Assembly (NCBI GenBank): GCA_963739385.1
Contig: CAVUAI010000060.1
Coordinates: 1 to 64,000, forward strand
Length of the DNA: 64,000 nt
Direction of reading: 5' to 3'
Source: VAZQ01 sp963739385
Lineage (GTDB): Bacteria; Pseudomonadota; Alphaproteobacteria; Rhizobiales; Xanthobacteraceae
The notes beneath the pieces were generated by a model that was given only the letters and a program-made list of their open reading frames with translations, did not search any database and was not told the DNA's origin. Below, one piece after another: positions 52,007 to 60,885 of this stretch. Position numbers and translations under genes: made by a program. How positions within the stretch are numbered: position 1 is the stretch's first letter; each line of letters begins with the position of its first letter.

Positions 52007-53404
52007 TCAACCGCGGGCCGCAGCCAGCGTCGCGCGCTCGGCCTGACCGCGTCGCGGTGCCGCGCGCAGCAGGTCCATGAGTTTTCGCACCGAGGCGAGG
52101 TTTTCCAGACCGTCGACGGCGGCGATCGTCGCGTCGATGGCGGCGGGAGGCAGCACACCCTCCGCATAGGTGCGGAATTTGCCCTCGATCTGCGCACGCG
52201 ACAGCGGGTTCTCGGCCGAGCCGCGTGGATGGTCGCAGCGCGCCGTGAGCGTCGCGCCGTCGCTCTCGATCTCGACGATCGCCTGCACCCCGGCCAGCGT
52301 CGCGTCCGGGCGGATCTCGATCTGCTCGGCCGCGGCGCGGCGCATTTTCGGATCGTCGTAGCGGGCAGGCTCGAACTGCGCGAGGGTGAGCTCCTGGTCG
52401 TGCAGGATGACCGCCGCGGTGTAATGGCCGGAAATCAGCGCGTCGAATTTCGCCTTGTAGTGCGCCAGCTTGCCGTGCAGGTCGAACGCCGGCTGACTCA
52501 ACGCCACGCGCACCTTTTTTACTTTGCCGGGATCGATCTTGTGCTGCTCGACGAGGTCGAACATCGCAGTGTTCATGCCCTGGATCGACGAGGCGGACGG
52601 CCACAGGCGCAATGCGATCTGTTCGAGCTCCCAGCGCTTTCCGAGCTCGGCCGTGACCGCCTCGGGGCGGCCGCCGTTGGCATAGACGTTGTAGAGCCCG
52701 CCGTCCTTGGCGGTCAGAAATTCGCGCGTCGCCAGGAATTTCTGCTCGGCCAGCAGTGCCGCCAGCAGTCCCGAGAGCGCCCCGCGGCATTGGTGGAATT
52801 TCACCGTCGGCGTTCCCCAGGCCGCGAAGGTGCCGGCCGACTGGCTGCCGGCGAGGCCGAACGCCTTCGCCATGGTCTCGGTGTCGAACCGGCGCAGCCG
52901 GCCGACGGCCGCGGCCGCGCCGAACGGACCCAGGACGCCGGGGCCGTGCCATCCCTTGGCCCGGAACGCGGGGTAATCGAGACCGATGCCGATGCGCGTC
53001 GTCACTTCACAGCCGGCGGCAATGGCGACCATCAGGTCGCGGCCCGACAGGCCGTCGCGCTCGGCAATCGCCAAGGCGGGCGGGATCACCTCCGGCGTCA
53101 CGTGGGTCAGCGTCGAGCGGTGCACGTCGCACATGGTGACGGCGGTGACGAGATAGCCGTTCAGAATTGTCGCGCCCGCGAGCGACAACCGGTCGCCGCC
53201 GATGACGCTGCTCTCGTCGGATTGCGCCAGCGCCGACGCCAGCGCGGCGACCTGTTGCGTTTCCTCGCCACGGTGTCCGGCGACCGCGCACGCCAACGTG
53301 TCCAGCAGGACGTTCTTGCAGTGATCCCGGACTCGTCCCGGAAGATCGTCGTATTGCAGCGACGCCGCAAAGCCGGCCAGCACCTCGGTGACGTCTCCCG
53401 ACAT
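52007..53404 (-). CDS. MmgE/PrpD-family protein
   Basis: The 465-residue protein follows AAGGGAGAATCCG. It is an all-alpha plus lid protein of the MmgE/PrpD family (2-methylcitrate dehydratase and relatives): LLDTLACAVAGHRGEETQQV, VTMCDVHRSTLTHVTPEVIP, VKFHQCRGALSGLLAALLAE, GLYNVYANGGRPEA. Members near binding proteins often act on unusual di- or tricarboxylates. It is downstream of two receptor genes on the same strand. Confidence 0.88.
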   Translation of the reverse strand: MSGDVTEVLAGFAASLQYDDLPGRVRDHCKNVLLDTLACAVAGHRGEETQQVAALASALAQSDESSVIGGDRLSLAGATILNGYLVTAVTMCDVHRSTLTHVTPEVIPPALAIAERDGLSGRDLMVAIAAGCEVTTRIGIGLDYPAFRAKGWHGPGVLGPFGAAAAVGRLRRFDTETMAKAFGLAGSQSAGTFAAWGTPTVKFHQCRGALSGLLAALLAEQKFLATREFLTAKDGGLYNVYANGGRPEAVTAELGKRWELEQIALRLWPSASSIQGMNTAMFDLVEQHKIDPGKVKKVRVALSQPAFDLHGKLAHYKAKFDALISGHYTAAVILHDQELTLAQFEPARYDDPKMRRAAAEQIEIRPDATLAGVQAIVEIESDGATLTARCDHPRGSAENPLSRAQIEGKFRTYAEGVLPPAAIDATIAAVDGLENLASVRKLMDLLRAAPRRGQAERATLAAARG

Positions 53405-53541
53405 CGGATTCTCCCTTGCAAGGCGATTTCGAGGAATTCCGCGATCAACGCGCGGACATGGTAGTTGGAATCCGAAGCGTCAGGCAACCTGCGGCCGCAG
53501 GGTTCGAGCCATGCATTGCAGGCCGCACGTCGGCCATGCGT

Positions 53542-54681
53542 TCAAGGCTTGGCTTCCAGCAGTTGCGCGAAGCCGAAATCGTAGCGCCGCAGCTGTGGGT
53601 TCTTCACCTTGCTGTAGCGGCTGAAGTCCACGCTGCCGAAGCCGCCGCTGAATCGCTCGAGGTAGCGGTCCGCAAGCAGCGGCGTGAACTCCGCGAACAT
53701 CGCGCGCTCCAGCTCGAGTCCTTCGTCGGCGAAGTCGCGGCCGTGATGGTAGTCGTAGATCATCACCACCGCCCACGCACCGGTGATGAAGTGGCCGCCT
53801 GCGAGCGCGGTCAGGCGTCCCGATTTGATCGCGTCGAGCGCCTCGGTCGAGGTGTTGATGCCGCTGAACCAGGCGTCGGCTCCGGGCTTGCCGCCGCGCT
53901 TTTCCCACGCCGCCATGGCGCCGAACGCCATCAGATCGTTGCCCGCCCAGGCCAGCCTGGCAGCCGGATAGCGTTGGTAGAGCCACTCGGCTTGCTCGGC
54001 GGCCTTTTCCCGCGTCCACGCCGCATAGACCTCCTGATCGAGAACGACGGTCGGTTCTTCGGAGACCGCGCGGCGCATGCCCTGGTTGCGCTTGATCGAG
54101 GAGGGTGTGGAGCGATCGCCGGCAATCGCCAGCATATGAAGCTTGCGATCGGGCCCGAACGCCTTCTCGCTTTTGCCGCGCTTGATCAGCGCCTGCGCCG
54201 TCAGATAGCCGGCGTCCTCCGCCCGCGGTTCGAGCGAGCCGAGCCAGCCCTTGTACTTGCTGCGCGGCGCTCCGATGCCGGCGCGCTGGTCGACGGGAAT
54301 CGAACTGTAGGCGAGAAAGGTCTTCACGCCCGCGCCGTCGATGATCTTCAGGAGCTGGTCGGCCACCGCATAGTCGTCCGTGATCACGATATAGTCGGGC
54401 CGCTTGCCGGGAGCGCGCGCAACCATCTCGCGGGCGATCTCGAACGTCTTCAGCGGCTCGCGCTGGGCATATTGCACCTCGAACGTCATGCCGAGGCTCT
54501 TGGCGGCGGCCTGCATGCCCTGGCTGGCGGTCATCCAGTAGATTTCGTCGGACTTTCCGGGATTGATGAACGCGACGGATTGCGCGCGCGCAGCGGAGCC
54601 GCACAGCGCAATGCTCAGGCACAACGCAAGGCATGTGGTCCGATGCCGCGGCAATTCGCGCCCCCGCGCGTCTTCGATCAT
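53542..54681 (-). CDS. periplasmic binding protein of the sugar/ribose type
   Basis: ATG 54681 follows ACAGGAGCC; the protein has 379 residues. The signal peptide (CLALCLSIALCGSAARA) is followed by a type-1 periplasmic binding fold: SVAFINPGKSDEIYWMTASQ, PDYIVITDDYAVADQLLKII, AIAGDRSTPSSIKRNQGMRR, LAWAGNDLMAFGAMAAWEKR. No sugar ABC transporter genes adjoin it. It could serve a sensor or a distant transporter. Confidence 0.85.
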   Translation of the reverse strand: MIEDARGRELPRHRTTCLALCLSIALCGSAARAQSVAFINPGKSDEIYWMTASQGMQAAAKSLGMTFEVQYAQREPLKTFEIAREMVARAPGKRPDYIVITDDYAVADQLLKIIDGAGVKTFLAYSSIPVDQRAGIGAPRSKYKGWLGSLEPRAEDAGYLTAQALIKRGKSEKAFGPDRKLHMLAIAGDRSTPSSIKRNQGMRRAVSEEPTVVLDQEVYAAWTREKAAEQAEWLYQRYPAARLAWAGNDLMAFGAMAAWEKRGGKPGADAWFSGINTSTEALDAIKSGRLTALAGGHFITGAWAVVMIYDYHHGRDFADEGLELERAMFAEFTPLLADRYLERFSGGFGSVDFSRYSKVKNPQLRRYDFGFAQLLEAKP

Positions 54682-54875
54682 GGCTCCTGTCCTCTGGGGC
54701 TGTGGCCGGCGTGAACCCAATCAGTCTCGCCGCAATGGCCGCCGGTGCGATTATCGTGCTCGTGATTCCGTTTCACAGAATGCGGCAAGCATAGCGCCTG
54801 CCGGTACCGGGGTCATCCATCGGGTGAGCCGGCCGCGCCCAAAAACCTTGCGCGCCGGCCGGGCCGCGGGCGGGA

Positions 54876-55838
54876 TCATTCCGCCTTGATGCCGGCGGCC
54901 TTGATGATCGGCCACCACTTCTCGATCTCGGCCTTGTTGAAGGCGGCGAGCCCGTCCGGCGTCTGCTGCTCGGACGAGGCGACGTCCAGTCCGAGATCGG
55001 CGAAGCGCTTGCGCACGGTGGGATCGGCGAGCGCCTGCGCCATCGCGCCGTTGAGCTTGGCGATAACCTCCTTGGGCGTGCCGGCGGGCGCAAACAGCCC
55101 GAACCAGCCGGACATGTAGAGCCCGGGAACGCCGCTTTCGTCCGAGGTCGGGATGTCGGGCATGGTGGGCGAACGTTGCGGCGACAGGTTGGCGAGCGCC
55201 TTGATCGCACCGGCGCGCACGTGCGGCAGCGCGACCGCGCCCTGCACCACCAGGAGGTCGACCTGGCCGGAGAGCAGATCCGTCATTGCCGGACCGGCGC
55301 CGCGATAGGGGATGAATTGCACATTCGCGCCGGTGGCCTGCTGGAACAGAATTCCGGTCACATGCGCCGCTGCGTTCTGGTTGACGAACGTGGTTTTGTC
55401 CGGATTCGCCTTCATCCAGGCGACGAGTCCCTTGAGGTCGTCTGCCGGCAGCGCCTTCTTGGCGACCATCAGTTGCGGGTTGACCGAGAGCAGCCCGACC
55501 GGCGCGAAGTCCTTCTGCAGGTCGTAGTTGAGGCGATAGATGATGCTGCCGACATGCGTGTCCCATTGTCCGATGTCGATGGTGTAGCCGTCGGGCGCGG
55601 CGCGGGCGACGCGTCCCACCGCGATGCTGCCGCCGGCGCCACCCACATTCTCGATGATGACGGGCTGGCCGAGAAGGGGCCGCATCTGCTCGGCGATGAT
55701 GCGCGCGGCCACGTCGGTCGATCCGCCCGGCGGGAACGGCACGATCAAGGTCACCGGCCGCGACGGAAAGCTCTGCGCCTGAGCACCCGCGATGCCGGCG
55801 AATGCCGCCACCGCAATCGCGACCATAAGCTTTCGCAT
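54876..55838 (-). CDS. Bug-family binding protein
   Basis: ATG 55838 follows GGGAGGAAAGAGG. The 320-residue receptor has signal peptide VAIAVAAFAGIAGAQAQ, then FPSRPVTLIVPFPPGGSTDV, VIIENVGGAGGSIAVGRVAR, APDGYTIDIGQWDTHVGSII, FIPYRGAGPAMTDLLSGQVD. Its end (WWPIIKAAGIKAE) is almost that of the Bug protein at 39138, so the two are close paralogues. It is first in a run with the 53542 receptor and MmgE/PrpD. Confidence 0.9.
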   Translation of the reverse strand: MRKLMVAIAVAAFAGIAGAQAQSFPSRPVTLIVPFPPGGSTDVAARIIAEQMRPLLGQPVIIENVGGAGGSIAVGRVARAAPDGYTIDIGQWDTHVGSIIYRLNYDLQKDFAPVGLLSVNPQLMVAKKALPADDLKGLVAWMKANPDKTTFVNQNAAAHVTGILFQQATGANVQFIPYRGAGPAMTDLLSGQVDLLVVQGAVALPHVRAGAIKALANLSPQRSPTMPDIPTSDESGVPGLYMSGWFGLFAPAGTPKEVIAKLNGAMAQALADPTVRKRFADLGLDVASSEQQTPDGLAAFNKAEIEKWWPIIKAAGIKAE

Positions 55839-55954
55839 GCCTCTTTCCTCCCTGTGCGTGGACGCCTTGTTTTGGCAATGATACCACACCTACCCGGCAT
55901 CGAAGGGGGCCGTGGCTCGTCGCCGCAGCCCGTGCGGGGATCGAGGACCATGCG

Positions 55955-56497
55955 ATGACCACGCCTTCGCCGCGCGATCCCGCAACCGCGGGCTTCACCT
56001 TCAACCACACCATGCTGCGCGTGCGCGACCCCGACGTCTCGGTCGCCTTCTACCGCGACGTGCTGGGCATGACCCTGCTGCGCAAGTTCGATTTCCCCGA
56101 GATGAAGTTCTCGCTGTTCTTTCTGGCCTATCTGCACGAGGGCGAGACCATCCCCGACAACGCGCCCGCGCTCGCCAACTTCATCTTCGCGCGCGAGACG
56201 ACGCTGGAGCTTACTCACAACTGGGGAACGGAGAGCGATCCGAGCTTCCGCGGCTATCACAACGGCAACGACGAGCCGCGCGGCTTCGGTCATCTCGGCA
56301 TCAGCGTGCCGGATGTCGATGCCGCCTGCGCACGTTTCGAGGCGCTCGGCGTGCCGTTCAAGAAACGTCCGCAGGACGGCAAGATGAAGGGGATCGCCTT
56401 CATCACCGACCCCGACGGCTACTGGATCGAGATCCTGGCGCCGGCGAGCATGATTCCCGCCGTCGCCGCGTCGACGTCCGCTGCCGGCGGGGGATGA
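55955..56497 (+). CDS. gloA: lactoylglutathione lyase (glyoxalase I)
   Basis: The 180-residue protein is a glyoxalase I: FNHTMLRVRDPDVSVAFYRD, LGMTLLRKFDFPEMKFSLFF, TTLELTHNWGTESDP, YHNGNDEPRGFGHLGISVPD and AFITDPDGYWIEIL. The metal ligands His (N-terminal FNHT), Glu (LELTHNWG), His (FGHLGI) and Glu (WIEIL) are present. It isomerises the methylglyoxal-glutathione adduct to lactoylglutathione. Confidence 0.94.
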   Translation: MTTPSPRDPATAGFTFNHTMLRVRDPDVSVAFYRDVLGMTLLRKFDFPEMKFSLFFLAYLHEGETIPDNAPALANFIFARETTLELTHNWGTESDPSFRGYHNGNDEPRGFGHLGISVPDVDAACARFEALGVPFKKRPQDGKMKGIAFITDPDGYWIEILAPASMIPAVAASTSAAGGG

Positions 56498-56517
56498 CGT
56501 TTCATCATCGTCGTGCG

Positions 56518-57132
56518 TCAGCGCAACCGCTTGATCTCCTCCGGCCGGCTCACCGTGACGTCGAGATCCCTCACCAGGCCGTCGGACAGGGCATAGACCC
56601 AGCCGTGGACGGAGAGGCTCTGGCCCCGCGTCCACGCGTCCTGCACGAATACGTCGGATGCGACGTTGCGCACCTGCCGGACGATGTTGAGCTCGCACAC
56701 CCGGTCGAGGCGCGCGCGCGCGTCGGCGATCGCTTCGATCTCCGCGCGGTGCGCCTCGTAGACCTCGCGGATGGGGTGCAGCCAGTGGTCCACCAGGCCG
56801 CGCCGCTTGCCGTCGACCGCCGCGCTGATGCCGCCGCAGCCATAGTGCCCCACCACGATGATGTGCTTCACCTTCAGCACATCGACCGCGAACTGCAGCA
56901 CGGAAAGATAGTTGGCGTCCTGGGGCGGGGCGAGGTTGGCGACGTTGCGATGTACGAACAGCTCGCCGGGATCGAGACCGACGATCTCGTTGGCCGGCAC
57001 CCGGCTGTCGGAGCAGCCGATCCACAGATATTCCGGCGCCTGCTGGCCTTCGAGCCGCCGGAAGAAGCCGGCGTCGGCGGACACCATCCGCTTTGCCCAC
57101 GCGCGATTGTTGGCCTTGAGGTGGTCGAGCAT
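56518..57132 (-). CDS. beta-class carbonic anhydrase
   Basis: ATG 57132 gives the natural 204-residue length; the longer upstream frame is not protein-like. Zinc ligands are Cys40, His96 and Cys99 (YLWIGCSDSR and VVGHYGCGG) with the Asp42-Arg44 dyad. It interconverts CO2 and bicarbonate. It converges with gloA, 20 bp apart. Confidence 0.94.
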   Translation of the reverse strand: MLDHLKANNRAWAKRMVSADAGFFRRLEGQQAPEYLWIGCSDSRVPANEIVGLDPGELFVHRNVANLAPPQDANYLSVLQFAVDVLKVKHIIVVGHYGCGGISAAVDGKRRGLVDHWLHPIREVYEAHRAEIEAIADARARLDRVCELNIVRQVRNVASDVFVQDAWTRGQSLSVHGWVYALSDGLVRDLDVTVSRPEEIKRLR

Positions 57133-57313
57133 CGCGCACGCATAGCGCCCGCATCGGCAGGCGACAAGTCGAGGCCTGCCCCGGCCCCACGACCCGGCGG
57201 TCGAACAGCGACTAGAGGAGGTTTCGCCTCCGGCAAGGTCTCCACGACTAAGATCGAGCGCAATGGGAAGAGCCAGGCGAGGCCGCGGTCCGGACGGTTG
57301 CGATGTCTTGCGG

Positions 57314-58516
57314 TCAATACCGGTAGCGGGCCACGCTGCGCGGCATCGCTGTGTCAGCCGCGGCAACGGTGGGTGCTGAAGCGGCTGCTTCCTCGTTCCA
57401 CACCTTCCAGATGAAGTCGGTGTAGGGATCGTTTGCAATTTCCTCGAACACCCCGCGATAGGCGGCCGGCGGCTCGGCGCCCAGCACCTTCGCGGCGGCA
57501 CTGAAGGTAGCCTCGGCGTCCGCGCGGGTTTGCGGATCGTTCGCAGCCAGGCCTTCATAGAGGCTGCGTACCTCGTATGCGCCCCGAAGGCCGAGCACCC
57601 GCAGGCCGTCGAGCTTCTGCTCGAAGTAAATCCACGCCAGGGCCTGGCCGGCGAGGTCGAGGACGAACGGGAACGCCAGATTGGTCCGCATCGAGATCTG
57701 CACGGGGTCGCAATATGCGAGTTGCGGCACCGTCGTGATATCGGCCTCTCGCAGACGATCCGCGATCGCCGGATCGGTTCCGCTGAGCTGCATGACCTGA
57801 TCGCGCCGGTCGGCGGATGCGGTGTCGATGCTGAGCTGCTTGGCGCCGAGTTTCTGCAGCATCGACTGGACGGCGCTCAACGGAAACGCGCCGATCGCGA
57901 AGGCGACGAACGGAGCCACGCTCGGTGTGGCCAGAGATGCCACCGCATATCCCATCGGTACCGCCGCAACCAGGCGGAGGACGGACCCGAGCACGACCCC
58001 GGGAGGCAGATTGTGCATCGCAGCCGCCGAGATGAGCGATGCGACGATCCACGTATAGGCGCCCACGATCGCCGCAACGGCCGTGTCGGGAACGTTCAGC
58101 AGCTTCGGAATCCCTTCGGGAGGGAGCGCCCATTCGTTGGCGGTCGCGAGAGCGGCCATCCCGCGCTCGCAGACGAGAAAGGTCAGGGGAAGCAGGACCA
58201 GCGCGAGCAGCGCGGAAGGGACGATGAGGCGATAGCGGCCGTAGCGCGAGTCGTAGATCGCGTTGAACTCGGTTTCCGGGTCCTTAGGCTGCTTGTTGAG
58301 GCAGACCTCGAGATAAAGCTTCTTGGCGTTCTCGCTCAGGCTGCTGACCACCTCGCCGCGCTTGATGGCCCAGCCCCGCCGGACGAACGCGACCACGGGG
58401 TAGCACGCCACGTAGGTCGCGAGCATTGCGGCGATCAGCGCGGCGATGTGGGCCAGCACGATCGGCTCGTGCAGGGCGTCGTAAGGGGTGTATAACGACA
58501 AGCTGGTGTCCGGCAT
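57314..58516 (-). CDS. polytopic membrane protein of unknown function
   Basis: The 400-residue protein has several hydrophobic segments (IVLAHIAALIAAMLATYVAC, LIVPSALLALVLLPLTFLVC, AAIVGAYTWIVASLISAAAM, FVAFAIGAFPLSAVQSM) and a soluble C-terminal half. There, LRVLGLRGAYEVRSLYEGLA and VAYCDPVQ-like text (PQLAYCDPVQISMRTNL) suggest helix-hairpin or SAM-like modules. No family is recognised. The 465 bases upstream carry no gene. Confidence 0.7.
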   Translation of the reverse strand: MPDTSLSLYTPYDALHEPIVLAHIAALIAAMLATYVACYPVVAFVRRGWAIKRGEVVSSLSENAKKLYLEVCLNKQPKDPETEFNAIYDSRYGRYRLIVPSALLALVLLPLTFLVCERGMAALATANEWALPPEGIPKLLNVPDTAVAAIVGAYTWIVASLISAAAMHNLPPGVVLGSVLRLVAAVPMGYAVASLATPSVAPFVAFAIGAFPLSAVQSMLQKLGAKQLSIDTASADRRDQVMQLSGTDPAIADRLREADITTVPQLAYCDPVQISMRTNLAFPFVLDLAGQALAWIYFEQKLDGLRVLGLRGAYEVRSLYEGLAANDPQTRADAEATFSAAAKVLGAEPPAAYRGVFEEIANDPYTDFIWKVWNEEAAASAPTVAAADTAMPRSVARYRY

Positions 58517-58922
58517 GACGTCGCACCCGGCTGTTGTCGATTTGGCCGATGGCTTACGGCGGACCTTTCATCCCATGATTATCACTACAACCCTAGGATG
58601 TAAAGACGTGGCCGCCGAGGCCCTCGTCCTTCCCCATGACATTGGCGCAGCCGGATGCGCCCGTGCCTTCTCGTAAATTGCAGCTGAGGCCTCGTCCTTC
58701 GGGGGCCTTGCGGCCAAATCCAGCTTTTGCGGAAATCGCGCCACGAAAAAATCGCAGGCGTCGCCTAGCGTGCCGTCAGCGTGATGATCGACTTGTAAGG
58801 GGCCGGGAGTTGGGGGGATCAAGCGAACATTGGACGCGTGCGCGCTCGCGGTTTCGACCGGAAGCCGGCAACCCGGCAAGAGCGCAAACTTGTGACAAAT
58901 CAGCAACATCCAAAATGATAAC

Positions 58923-58932
58923 CTGATCAGGA
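58923..58932. promoter_or_regulatory. palindrome upstream of the outer-membrane barrel gene
   Basis: CCTGATCAGG is a perfect 10-bp palindrome, followed by ATAGATCAGG, a second half-site. It lies 50 bp before the barrel gene and could be an operator. The rest of 58517-58960 shows no gene. Confidence 0.3.
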
Positions 58933-58981
58933 TAGATCAGGGGATAGCGCGAGAGAAGGCTTGGAGCTAAAGGGCTGGGGT

Positions 58982-59656
58982 ATGGGTGTCCGTATTGCTG
59001 CCGCTGCTGTTATCGCGATCTGCACCGCGCAGGCGGCGGGTGCCGGTGGCATCGAAATTACACCCACGTTCTATGATTGGACCGGCGTGTATCTAGGCGC
59101 CCATGTCGGCTACGGCAGCGGGACTATCAAAGACACCGTGAATAGCACGACCACCTCTACGTCGATCTCTACGTCGCAAGATTTCTCCGGCGCGATTGCC
59201 GGGGGTCACGTGGGTGCCAATTTCCAGTACCGAAGCATTGTGTTCGGCGTCGAGGCCGACGGCGACTGGTCAGGTCAGGAGGGCTCCGGAACAGGAACAT
59301 TGTTCACTGCCAGCGTGCCATGGCTTGCCACGGCGCGGATGCGGATTGGCTTTGCACATGATCGCTTCATGTACTACGCGACGGGCGGCGGGGCTTATGT
59401 GCGGTTCAAGAGCACCGACCTCAATGGCATCGAATCCACTTCGACCCGCACCGCCTGGGTCGCAGGTGTCGGTCAGGAATCCGTGTTAGCCCGCAACTTG
59501 ATCCTGCGGTTCGAGGCTCTTTATGTGCAACTGCTCGATAACGAGAACACTGTCACTGGTGTGACTCCCGTGCTCCCGGCGAACACGACGCGAACCGTGT
59601 ACGACGTTGTTGGCCGGGTTGGACTGAGCTACAAATTCGACTGGTCGGGAAACTAG
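58982..59656 (+). CDS. outer-membrane beta-barrel protein (Omp25/Omp31 type)
   Basis: ATG 58982 with AAAGGG upstream gives 224 residues; a TTG at 58961 is an alternative. A signal peptide (VRIAAAAVIAICTAQAAGAG) is followed by an eight-strand barrel: YDWTGVYLGAHVGYGSG, GGHVGANFQYRSIVFGVEAD, MRIGFAHDRFMYYATGGGAY, VVGRVGLSYKFDWSGN at the C-terminus. These are common porin-like surface proteins of alphaproteobacteria. Confidence 0.85.
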   Translation: MGVRIAAAAVIAICTAQAAGAGGIEITPTFYDWTGVYLGAHVGYGSGTIKDTVNSTTTSTSISTSQDFSGAIAGGHVGANFQYRSIVFGVEADGDWSGQEGSGTGTLFTASVPWLATARMRIGFAHDRFMYYATGGGAYVRFKSTDLNGIESTSTRTAWVAGVGQESVLARNLILRFEALYVQLLDNENTVTGVTPVLPANTTRTVYDVVGRVGLSYKFDWSGN

Positions 59657-59856
59657 CCGATGTCGCCTCTCTGGTGCGATCCGCGCTTCGCCGCCGATTG
59701 ACCCCGCCAGGTCAAGTTTCCGGCGGCAAGTCGACAAGGCTATGCTGCCGACCGGCCGATCTTCATCTGCCTGCTGCAGGCTCCAAGTTGAGGAACTCTC
59801 GATTGTCATCGTCCGCGAAGGCGGCGAACGCCGACCAGGCGGAGCGAGAGATCATC

Positions 59857-60846
59857 ATGAGCTTTTCCCGTCGCCGGTTTCTACACGTGGGCGCGGGTGC
59901 TGCCGCGTTGCCGGCGGTCTCCCGAATCGCCCGGGCGCAAGCCTATCCGGCGCGACCGATCCGGCTCGTGGTTCCGTTTCCTCCGGGCGGTGCGTTCGAT
60001 GCCGTCGGACGCCCGTGGGCGGACAAGGTGAAGCCGCTCCTCGGCACGGTGGTGATCGAAAACATCGGTGGCGGCGGCTCGTCGATCGGGGCGGCCGCCG
60101 TCGCACGCGCCCGGCCTGACGGCTACACGATCCTCCTGGGCGGGACGCAGACGCACGTCAACGAGGCCCTGCTCAAAAGCCGGCCGCTCTATGACCCGCT
60201 CAAGGATTTGGATCCGATCGCGGGCGTGGCGGCCAATGTTCTCTGCATCGCCGTCCATCCCACGGTGCCGGTCCAGACCCTGCAGGAGCTCATCGCTTAT
60301 GCGAAAGCCAATCCCGGCAAAGTGTCCTACGGGCACTCCGGTGTCGGCTCGATCCAGCATCTGGCCGGCGAGCTGTTCAAATCGCTGGCGGAAACGCCTG
60401 CGATCGTGCAGGTGCCTTATCGCGGCACCGGCCCGGTAATCGCAGATCTCGTCAGCGGACAAATTCCGATGGGGGTGCCGGGTGTGACGGCCCAGGTGCT
60501 CGAATTCCATCGGACCGGCAAGATGCGGGTTCTTGCCCTGACGAGTCCCGCGCGCCTCGTCGCCGCGCCCGACCTTCCGACCGCGGCTGAGCTGGGTTTC
60601 CCCGCCATGACCGTGACAGGCTCCATCGGGCTGCTCGCACCGGCCGGGACCCCGATCGGGATCATCGAACAGGTCGCGCAGGCGTCGCGCACCGCGGTCG
60701 CCGAGCCGGCCTACCAGCAGATCCTGATCGACGCCGGTATCGAGCCCACTCTCGACTCCAGCCCCGACAAATTCCGGCGGTCCCTCGCCGCCGATATCGC
60801 GCTCTGGACGCCGGTGGTCAAAGCGCTCGGGCTCAAGATTGACTGA
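59857..60846 (+). CDS. Bug-family binding protein with Tat-type leader
   Basis: ATG 59857 follows GGAGCGAGAG. The 329-residue receptor has a twin-arginine leader (SFSRRRFLHVGAGAAALPAV) and Bug motifs YPARPIRLVVPFPPGGAFDA, VVIENIGGGGSSIGAAAVAR, RPDGYTILLGGTQTHVNEAL, QVPYRGTGPVIADLVSGQIP. It is monocistronic and converges with the cyclase gene. Four Bug genes occur in this window. Confidence 0.9.
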   Translation: MSFSRRRFLHVGAGAAALPAVSRIARAQAYPARPIRLVVPFPPGGAFDAVGRPWADKVKPLLGTVVIENIGGGGSSIGAAAVARARPDGYTILLGGTQTHVNEALLKSRPLYDPLKDLDPIAGVAANVLCIAVHPTVPVQTLQELIAYAKANPGKVSYGHSGVGSIQHLAGELFKSLAETPAIVQVPYRGTGPVIADLVSGQIPMGVPGVTAQVLEFHRTGKMRVLALTSPARLVAAPDLPTAAELGFPAMTVTGSIGLLAPAGTPIGIIEQVAQASRTAVAEPAYQQILIDAGIEPTLDSSPDKFRRSLAADIALWTPVVKALGLKID

Positions 60847-60885
60847 GCAAGTCAGAGCAATCGCGAAAAGCCGCTCGGCGGTTTT

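Noticed and set aside
53500..53530. GGTTCGAGCC, like a tRNA T-arm
   Set aside because: No matching acceptor stem, D-arm or anticodon arm lies around it.
55751..57190. Long minus- and plus-strand ORFs of about 480-500 codons over gloA and the carbonic anhydrase gene
   Set aside because: They are high-GC shadow frames; the real genes have complete metal sites.
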